Origin: Oscillospiraceae bacterium
Lineage (GTDB): Bacteria; Bacillota; Clostridia; Oscillospirales; UBA929
Length of the DNA stretch: 5,408 bases
Direction of reading: 5' to 3'
Assembly: GCA_031289065.1 (NCBI GenBank)
Contig: JAITQI010000079.1
Location: 1 to 5,408 of the forward strand
The notes below the pieces were generated by a model, which ran no database searches, was not told the DNA's origin, and worked only from the letters and a program-made list of their open reading frames with translations. Position 1 is the stretch's first letter. Each line of letters opens with the position of its first letter. The position numbers were made by a program, and so were the translations under genes. This document shows positions 1 through 3,860 of this stretch, in pieces.

Positions 1-5
1 TGGGA

Positions 6-1349
6 TCACCCTTTCAGACGTCGGATAGTTGGGGGAGATTGCGGACGGGAGGCGCTTGTCGTCAATTGTCCGGGGTCTCGCCGGGCGCGCAGCCAGCGGA
101 GAGCCCACAGGGCGGCGGCGGCGAGGCGCAGCCCGAAGACCAGCCAGAAAAAGCCGTGCAGGGCCGTCAGGTCGGCCCCCAGGGCGGTGTAGATTCGGAC
201 GCCCATGACCGGCATGAGCATGTTGGAGAAGGTGGTCAGCATGGTGTACAGGGAGATGGCCAGGGTTTTGTTTTTGACCGGTACGACCTGGAGGAGGTTC
301 TGCACCACATTCAGGGAGGTGGTGGCCAGGGCGAACCCGGACAGGATGTGAGCGCACAGGAACACGGTGGGGCCGACGCCGGCGGGCAGGCTGGTGGACA
401 GGATCATGGCCAGCGGGTTCATGGACAGCCCCAACGCGCCGAAGATGATGCCGAGGCGCACCCCCATGCGGCGGTTGATCCGGCTCCAAATGGGGATGGT
501 GACGAACTGCACCACCGCGTTGCCGATGGAGATGTAGCTCAGCCAGGCTTCGTCGTAATGGAGGTAATTGACCTCGCCGATGTAGTACATGGTCCAATCG
601 ATGTGCCAGGACAGGTAAAAGAAGAGGGCGACACCGGCGAAACCCAGGAAGCGCTTGTCCTTGGCCAGTTGGACGATGACCTCGCCGTAGCCCCGCAGCG
701 TCCGCTTGGACTCAGGGGTGACGCCGCCTCCCGGGACGCGGCGCAGCAGCAGCCACTGCGTGAACAAGAACCCAACGGCCAGGAGGAAAAACAGCTGGTG
801 CAGAGAGATTTTGGCCGCGTTGGTCGGGGCGGAGGCCAGCAGCGTACCGGTAATCAGGGGCGAGAAAAAGCTGATGCACAGGGTGCCGTAACTGCGCAGG
901 GTGAGGGTGTAATTGCGCTGTTCCAGGGTCACCACGTCGGAAAAATAGGCGGGCCAGATCATGTTGTAGAGCACCAGGGGGGCGGAGGCCAGGGCCAGCA
1001 GGCCCAAAAAGACCTCCAGCCGGGCTTTGGGCAAAAAAGGCGTGAAGGCGATCAGCCCATAAAAGAAGGCCACGCACAGCAGGGCCGCGGCCAGCAGGGT
1101 GCGTTTGTTTTTGAGGCGGTCGGACAGGATACCGCCGGGCAGGAGGATTAGCAACCCCATGAGCTGCGGCAGGGCTGACACCAAGCTGAGCTGGATGTCG
1201 GTGGCGCCCAGCCGCTGGGCGAACAGGTTGTTGTTGCCGCTGACGACATTGCTCACCAGGGTGTGCAGTATGCCTTCCGCGGTGAAGAGGATGGCCGGAC
1301 GGTTTTGTTCCTCGCGGACAAAGGCGGCGGCGCGTTTAAGTACGTTCAT
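6..1349 (-). CDS. MFS transporter, 12-helix type, substrate unknown
   Basis: A 447-residue integral membrane protein with the length and hydrophobic pattern of a major facilitator superfamily secondary transporter, which moves small solutes across the cytoplasmic membrane using an ion gradient. A clear motif A lies in the loop between helices 2 and 3 (GGILSDRLKNKR, about residues 72-83), and a weaker copy opens the second half (SRINRRMGVR, 289-298), as expected of two six-helix halves. WPAYFSDVV (132-140) is typical of one bacterial MFS subgroup. A charged central loop (about 203-232) separates the halves. After the last helix (about 398-420) the tail is polar and contains GQLTT, encoded by a short dispersed repeat. 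The ATG at 1349 is preceded by AAGGTG and a promoter and appears monocistronic. Fold assignment is firm. The substrate cannot be told from the sequence; drug or sugar export are both possible. Confidence 0.92.
   Translation of the reverse strand: MNVLKRAAAFVREEQNRPAILFTAEGILHTLVSNVVSGNNNLFAQRLGATDIQLSLVSALPQLMGLLILLPGGILSDRLKNKRTLLAAALLCVAFFYGLIAFTPFLPKARLEVFLGLLALASAPLVLYNMIWPAYFSDVVTLEQRNYTLTLRSYGTLCISFFSPLITGTLLASAPTNAAKISLHQLFFLLAVGFLFTQWLLLRRVPGGGVTPESKRTLRGYGEVIVQLAKDKRFLGFAGVALFFYLSWHIDWTMYYIGEVNYLHYDEAWLSYISIGNAVVQFVTIPIWSRINRRMGVRLGIIFGALGLSMNPLAMILSTSLPAGVGPTVFLCAHILSGFALATTSLNVVQNLLQVVPVKNKTLAISLYTMLTTFSNMLMPVMGVRIYTALGADLTALHGFFWLVFGLRLAAAALWALRWLRARRDPGQLTTSASRPQSPPTIRRLKG
59..71 (-). 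repeat. Dispersed repeat GGACAATTGACGA, copy 1 (inside MFS C-terminal tail)
   Basis: On the minus strand these 13 bases read GGACAATTGACGA. They are identical to 3794-3806 and differ by one base from 3341-3353. The copy sits in the coding sequence of the transporter's polar C-terminal tail, after the last membrane helix, where added residues would be tolerated. The core CAATTG is itself palindromic, so chance similarity is partly helped by self-complementarity. Confidence 0.55.
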
Positions 1350-1364
1350 AGCAACACCTTGTCC

Positions 1365-1393
1365 ATTGTAGCATTCGCAAGGGCGGCGGTCAA
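1365..1393 (-). promoter_or_regulatory. Sigma-A-type promoter of the MFS gene
   Basis: The minus strand carries TTGACC (1388-1393) and TACAAT (1365-1370) separated by exactly 17 bases, with TG one base before the -10 box (an extended -10). The expected transcription start, near 1358, would leave a leader of only about nine bases before the ATG at 1349. It would also fall inside the AAGGTG ribosome site (1355-1360). Either transcription starts slightly upstream, the mRNA is nearly leaderless, or a different promoter is used. Confidence 0.6.
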
Positions 1394-1464
1394 GCGGAAG
1401 AAACGAATTTCACTTCGGTGTCACATTCTTTGTTTCCATGTTATAAAAAGGGGAAATAACGCCC

Positions 1465-1497
1465 AAAAAAGTGCGTTGACCGACGCGGCCAACGCAC
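1465..1497 (-). terminator. Rho-independent terminator of the XRE/membrane-protein operon
   Basis: An 8-bp perfect stem, GTGCGTTG (1471-1478) with CAACGCAC (1490-1497), is extended inward by two C-G pairs past one mismatch. On the minus strand it is followed at once by six T residues (1470-1465). Stem followed by U-run is the standard intrinsic terminator form. It lies about 100 bases past the stop codon of the XRE gene and upstream of the MFS promoter, so it would insulate the two units. Confidence 0.8.
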
Positions 1498-1514
1498 GGG
1501 AGAGGAAACGCGCG

Positions 1515-1536
1515 GAGGGCCTCCTGCGAGGCCCTC
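1515..1536. other. Strong GC hairpin in the 3' region of the XRE operon
   Basis: GAGGGCCTC (1515-1523) and GAGGCCCTC (1528-1536) form a perfect 9-bp stem with a four-base CTGC loop. There is no T-run on either side, so it is not an intrinsic terminator by itself. On the minus-strand transcript it would sit between the XRE stop codon (1595) and the terminator (1497), where it could stabilise the mRNA 3' end or assist termination. A weaker 6-bp stem (1577-1582 with 1589-1594) lies just after the XRE stop codon. Confidence 0.5.
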
Positions 1537-1594
1537 TGACGGCAAACGGAGCAACGGCTACGCTCGATCGGCTATCGCGCGGCCTGACCCGCGC

Positions 1595-1834
1595 TTACGG
1601 GCCGTCTTTGCACTCAAATACGTCCCCAATCGGAACAGCGAAGGCGTTGGCGATACGAAACGCCAATTCCAGCGAGGGCGTGTATTTGCCGGATTCCAGG
1701 GAGATGACGGTTTGGCGCGAAATGCCCGCCTTTTCCGCCAGCGCCAGCTGCGTCATCTCGTCCGCGAAGAAGCGAAGCTTTCGGATGTTGTTGGTGATCG
1801 TCAGTTTTTCAGCCATTCCGAACGCCCCGTTCAT
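1595..1834 (-). CDS. Small XRE/Cro-family transcriptional regulator
   Basis: A 79-residue protein that is almost entirely one lambda-repressor-like helix-turn-helix domain. The scaffold helix is TQLALAEKAG (28-37), the recognition segment is ISRQTVISLESGKYTPS (38-54), and the family's closing helix LELAFRIANAF (55-65) follows. VFECKDGP ends the protein, so there is no effector-binding domain. The gene overlaps the 3' end of the membrane-protein gene upstream. The ATG at 1834 gives a 26-base overlap. A second in-frame ATG at 1816 (MAEKLTI) gives a tight ATGGCTGA overlap typical of translational coupling and may be the true start, giving 73 residues. Short regulators of this type commonly control their own operon, often with a co-transcribed membrane protein. 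Autoregulation through the repeats near 2332-2381 is therefore plausible but inferred. Confidence 0.9.
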   Translation of the reverse strand: MNGAFGMAEKLTITNNIRKLRFFADEMTQLALAEKAGISRQTVISLESGKYTPSLELAFRIANAFAVPIGDVFECKDGP

Positions 1835-2294
1835 ACAGGCGGACGCTCACGCCCCCTTCGATCATCGATCCGGCGGCAAACGACCCCAGTAGGACATGCA
1901 GGGCGGAAACGCCGGACGCGCCGAGCGCCAACACCGCCAGCGCCGCGACGAATCCGGTACCGGCGCAGATATATCCGATGTGCGCGGACTTCAGGCCGAT
2001 CAGTTTCTCCATCTCGTCCTCCACCATGGCGGCCTTGATGATTCGTTCGACCTGTTTGTCGTCGCCGCCCTCGCGCACCGCGATCCCAATGGAACGCGCG
2101 AGGTGGAAAACAATCTGAACCGCGATTTGCGCGACGACGGCGACGCCGATGAAAATCAGCATCAAAACCGCCCAGGAGGCGAGGCCGCTCTCCGGTTCCC
2201 GCGCGTTTTTGCCGAGCGCGTAGGCGACATAGGCCGCAAAGGACAGGACGCCCGCCGCCATGCTCACGACGGTTCTTTGGCTCTTGTAGGTCAT
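1809..2294 (-). CDS. Four-helix membrane protein of unknown function, paired with XRE regulator
   Basis: A 161-residue protein that I do not recognise as a named gene. Four hydrophobic stretches are likely membrane helices, at about 8-28, 39-64, 105-126 and 129-152. Between helices 2 and 3 is a charged loop of about 35 residues (REGGDDKQVERIIKAAMVEDE, continuing with MEKLIGLKS). That layout, with the ...DEMEKLIGLKS segment directly before helix 3, resembles small uncharacterised Firmicutes and archaeal membrane proteins encoded next to short XRE regulators. The ATG at 2294 is preceded by AAGGGGA (2304-2310) at suitable spacing and by a strong promoter. It is the first gene of a two-gene operon, with the regulator overlapping its 3' end. 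A membrane sensor or a regulated target of the XRE protein are both possible; the sequence does not decide. Confidence 0.85.
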   Translation of the reverse strand: MTYKSQRTVVSMAAGVLSFAAYVAYALGKNAREPESGLASWAVLMLIFIGVAVVAQIAVQIVFHLARSIGIAVREGGDDKQVERIIKAAMVEDEMEKLIGLKSAHIGYICAGTGFVAALAVLALGASGVSALHVLLGSFAAGSMIEGGVSVRLYERGVRNG

Positions 2295-2331
2295 GGTGAT
2301 GTATCCCCTTTACTAAAAGTTTTTTGTGATA

Positions 2332-2351
2332 AACATATAATAACATATAAT
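2332..2351. repeat. Perfect 10-bp tandem duplication over the -10 region; possible operator
   Basis: AACATATAAT occurs twice in direct succession (2332-2341 and 2342-2351). The period is about one helical turn, and the repeat covers the -10 box and the adjoining spacer of the operon promoter. An overlapping inverted repeat, AAAATGT (2356-2362) with ACATTTT (2375-2381), covers the -35 box. Two turn-spaced sites would suit binding of a small XRE protein, but A/T-rich promoter DNA produces such repeats easily. Confidence 0.45.
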
Positions 2352-2365
2352 TTACAAAATGTCAA
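2337..2365 (-). promoter_or_regulatory. Near-consensus sigma-A promoter of the membrane-protein/XRE operon
   Basis: The minus strand reads TTGACA (2360-2365), 17 bases, then TATTAT (2337-2342) with an upstream TG (extended -10). The predicted start near 2330 gives a leader of about 36 bases containing the AAGGGGA ribosome site. So strong a promoter in front of a small regulator gene suggests it is normally repressed. Confidence 0.8.
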
Positions 2366-2419
2366 GTATGTTTTACATTTTTTATTGGCGGCGGGGGGGC
2401 GCGTTCTTTCGCGGCGCGG

Positions 2420-2448
2420 TTGTCACGGGGCGGAGGTCGTGGTATACT
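2420..2448 (+). promoter_or_regulatory. Promoter of larE
   Basis: TTGTCA (2420-2425), 17 bases, then TATACT (2443-2448), with TG one base before the -10 box. The expected start is near 2455, giving a leader of about 65 bases to the ATG at 2519. It diverges from the XRE-operon promoter, and the two -35 boxes are roughly 55 bases apart. Confidence 0.7.
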
Positions 2449-2458
2449 TTAAGTATAC
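2442..2458. promoter_or_regulatory. Perfect palindrome over the larE -10 box and start site; operator candidate
   Basis: GTATACTT (2442-2449), a single central T, then AAGTATAC (2451-2458) form a perfect 8+8 inverted repeat. It fully covers the -10 box and reaches the expected transcription start. A dimeric repressor bound here would block RNA polymerase. The repressor is unknown; the neighbouring XRE protein is one candidate. No U-run follows, and an A/T-rich stem with a one-base loop is a poor RNA hairpin, so a DNA-level site is the likelier reading. Confidence 0.55.
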
Positions 2459-2487
2459 TGTTTGGGCGCGGGGGGTATTGGCCCGCG

Positions 2488-2508
2488 TTGAGGTTGTATT
2501 GAGGTTGT
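2488..2508 (+). repeat. Direct repeat TTGAGGTTGT x2 in the larE leader, next to the ribosome site
   Basis: TTGAGGTTGT occurs at 2488-2497 and again at 2499-2508, an 11-base period. The second copy runs into TGAGGG (2508-2513), five bases before the ATG at 2519, which is the likely ribosome binding site and favours that ATG over the GTG at 2507. The duplication may be a simple slippage product. Confidence 0.5.
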
Positions 2509-2518
2509 GAGGGTTTTT

Positions 2519-3358
2519 ATGGATACACAGACGCTGTACGCCAAGCGGGACGCGCTGGCGGACATTTGCCGGTCGCTGGGCGGGGTGGCGGTGGCCTTTT
2601 CGGGCGGGGTGGACTCGACCTTTCTGCTGAAAATCGCCCACGACGCGCTGGGGGACAAGTGCGTGGCGGTGACGGCGCGGTCCTGCTCCTTCCCGGCGCG
2701 GGAGTTGAACGAGGCGGCGGCCTTCTGCCGGGCCGAGGGGATCGCGCATGTGATTTGCGACTCGGAGGAATTGGACATCGAGGGGTTCGCCCAAAACCCC
2801 GTGAACCGGTGCTATTTATGTAAAAACGAATTGTTCACCAAAATTTGGGAAGTGGCGCGGGAACGGGGGCTGGCCCATGTGGCCGAGGGCTCCAATGTGG
2901 ATGACGACGGGGACTACCGGCCGGGCCTGACCGCCGTTCGGGAGCAGGGGGTGCAAAGCCCGCTGCGGCAGGCGGGGCTTTGCAAGGCGGAGATTCGGGC
3001 GCTGTCCCGGGAGCTGGGGCTGCCGACCTGGGACAAACAGTCCTTCGCCTGCCTGTCGTCCCGCTTTCCGTATGGGGAGAGCATCACCCCGGCGCGGCTG
3101 GGCATGATTGACAAGGCCGAGCAGTTTTTGCTCGACCTCGGATTGCGGCAGGTGCGGGTGCGGTGGCACGGCGGCCTGGCCCGGATTGAAACCGACGAGA
3201 CGGGCCTGGCGCGGCTCATGACGCCGGACAACCGCCGCCGGGTGTACGAACGGTTCCGGGCGCTGGGTTTTACCTACGCGGCGGCGGACTTGTTGGGGTA
3301 TCGGACGGGGAGCATGAACGAACAATTGACGATTGACAATGGACAATTGACAATTTAA
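2519..3358 (+). CDS. larE: LarE, ATP-dependent sacrificial sulfur transferase
   Basis: Product of 279 residues, close to the usual LarE length. In the family, LarE adenylylates the carboxylates of the LarB-made pyridinium dicarboxylate intermediate and donates sulfur from its own cysteine; LarC then inserts nickel to give the nickel-pincer cofactor of lactate racemase and related enzymes. Visible signatures are the PP-loop AFSGGVDSTFLL near the N-terminus (about 26-37), the family motif NRCYLCKNELF (about 97-107), EGSNVDDDGDYRPG (about 123-136) and FACLSSRFPYG. The cysteine of the last motif, Cys178, corresponds by motif to the sacrificial cysteine of Lactobacillus LarE. The family's usual ending GYRTGSMNEQL is followed by extra residues TIDNGQLTI encoded by a dispersed repeat. 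The ATG at 2519 is chosen for its TGAGGG site; the GTG at 2507 would add four residues. larB, larC and a racemase gene are not in the window. Confidence 0.93.
   Translation: MDTQTLYAKRDALADICRSLGGVAVAFSGGVDSTFLLKIAHDALGDKCVAVTARSCSFPARELNEAAAFCRAEGIAHVICDSEELDIEGFAQNPVNRCYLCKNELFTKIWEVARERGLAHVAEGSNVDDDGDYRPGLTAVREQGVQSPLRQAGLCKAEIRALSRELGLPTWDKQSFACLSSRFPYGESITPARLGMIDKAEQFLLDLGLRQVRVRWHGGLARIETDETGLARLMTPDNRRRVYERFRALGFTYAAADLLGYRTGSMNEQLTIDNGQLTI
3320..3357 (+). repeat. CAATTGAC-type repeat cluster at the 3' end of larE, copy 2
   Basis: Reiterated units ACAATTGACG, ATTGACAATGG and ACAATTGACA occupy the last codons of larE and run through its stop codon. They encode ...NEQLTIDNGQLTI, a low-complexity tail known from many bacterial proteins that end in this type of repeat. 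The 3341-3353 unit, GGACAATTGACAA, matches the copies at 59-71 (minus strand) and 3794-3806 with one difference. The repeat appears to have been added to, or expanded at, an otherwise canonical LarE C-terminus. Confidence 0.7.
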
Positions 3359-3429
3359 GGATGGGATGGGGGGCCGTTGCCGCGTCCCGTTCCATTTCGT
3401 TCCTGACGTTTAGCGATGAAAGGTGAAGG

Positions 3430-3768
3430 ATAATATCTACGAGAAAGGTTTACAACAAATTAGTTCGTGATAACATTCCTGACATTTGCAGGAGAAATAA
3501 ATAGGCTCCCAAAGTCAGAACGCTTGACGCTGAAGAGTTTAAGAAAGAACTGCGGTTGAAGCTGCAAGAAGAAGTAGATGAATTTCTTGCAGAAGAATCT
3601 GAGGAAGAATGGGCTGACGTGATCGAAGTTCTCGAGGCGTTTCTTGAGGCAAACGGCGGCTCTTGGGGGCATATCAAAAAGCTAAAAGATGAAAAAGATT
3701 TGAAGAAAGGCTCGTTTAAGAAAAAGGTTTTTCTCGAGTATGTTGACGATAACGATGGCGAATCTTAG
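3430..3768 (+). pseudogene. Degraded MazG-like (all-alpha) NTP pyrophosphohydrolase gene
   Basis: Read in one frame, the segment gives a recognisable small MazG-superfamily house-cleaning pyrophosphohydrolase. It has the family opening KVYNKLVRDNIPDIC (3445-3489), then PKVRTLDAEEFKKEL, the metal-binding EExxE (EEVDE, within 3568-3585) and ExxD (EWAD, about 3607-3618), and the usual ending GSFKKKVFLEYVDD. An in-frame TAG at 3502-3504 splits it where relatives have a coding residue, and no ATG, GTG or TTG precedes KLVRDN. A ribosome site (AGGTGAAGG, 3421-3429) sits just before ATA ATA TCT, as if an ATG had become ATA. A TTG at 3556 could start a 70-residue remnant keeping the metal motifs but not the N-terminal segment. 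The stretch is visibly more A/T-rich than its neighbours, suggesting foreign origin. A sequencing error or an expressed short form are less likely alternatives. Confidence 0.75.
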
Positions 3769-3793
3769 AGATTAGAGACCCCCGACGAACAAG

Positions 3794-3809
3794 GGACAAT
3801 TGACGATTT
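3794..3809 (+). repeat. Dispersed repeat GGACAATTGACGATTT, copy 3
   Basis: GGACAATTGACGA (3794-3806) is identical to the minus-strand copy at 59-71, and its extension GACGATT matches the unit at 3328-3334 in larE. It lies between the end of the MazG-like pseudogene and the hairpin at 3824. A 7-bp tandem duplication, TTAGAGA (3765-3771 and 3772-3778), spans the pseudogene's stop codon just upstream. Confidence 0.6.
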
Positions 3810-3816
3810 AGGCGCT

Positions 3817-3850
3817 GTAAAATTCGGGCGGACGCGTCGCGTCCGCCCGA
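3817..3850 (-). terminator. Perfect 13-bp hairpin, probable terminator of the recombinase
   Basis: TCGGGCGGACGCG (3824-3836), a central T, then CGCGTCCGCCCGA (3838-3850) form a perfect inverted repeat. In RNA the innermost pairs would open into a small loop. On the minus strand the stem is followed by ATTTTAC, a short T-rich stretch, and it begins ten bases past the recombinase stop codon, so termination of that gene is the natural reading. The plus-strand side lacks a T-run. If the sigma-like tail upstream is a captured gene end, this may have been the sigma gene's own terminator. Confidence 0.7.
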
Positions 3851-3860
3851 TGTGTAATTC

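Noticed and set aside
39..1151. Long plus-strand open frame (370 codons) opposite the MFS gene
   Set aside because: Its translation is low-complexity Gly/Gln/Asp/His-rich with no domain, as expected from the antisense of a GC-rich membrane-protein gene. The opposite strand has an unmistakable MFS protein.
1263..1892. Plus-strand 209-codon frame spanning the MFS start, the intergenic region and the XRE gene
   Set aside because: It runs antisense through two real genes, a terminator and a promoter, and its product shows no domain.
1831..2346. Alternative minus-strand frame over the membrane-protein gene
   Set aside because: Arg/Gly-rich shadow that would start inside the promoter. The other frame gives clean membrane helices and has a proper ribosome site.
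2507..2518. GTG at 2507 as the larE start
   Set aside because: The TGAGGG site five bases before the ATG at 2519 fits better, and the four added residues (MRVF) are not part of the family's usual opening. It remains a minor possibility.
3400..3434. Promoter with GATAAT (3429-3434) in front of the MazG-like gene
   Set aside because: The only -35-like sequence (CTGACG, 3403-3408) is 20 bases away and the -10 overlaps the ribosome site, so it is not a credible promoter.
3502..3504. Recoding of the TAG in the MazG-like gene as pyrrolysine or by suppression
   Set aside because: Nothing supports recoding: the family has no special residue here and the start codon is also lost, so ordinary decay explains it better.
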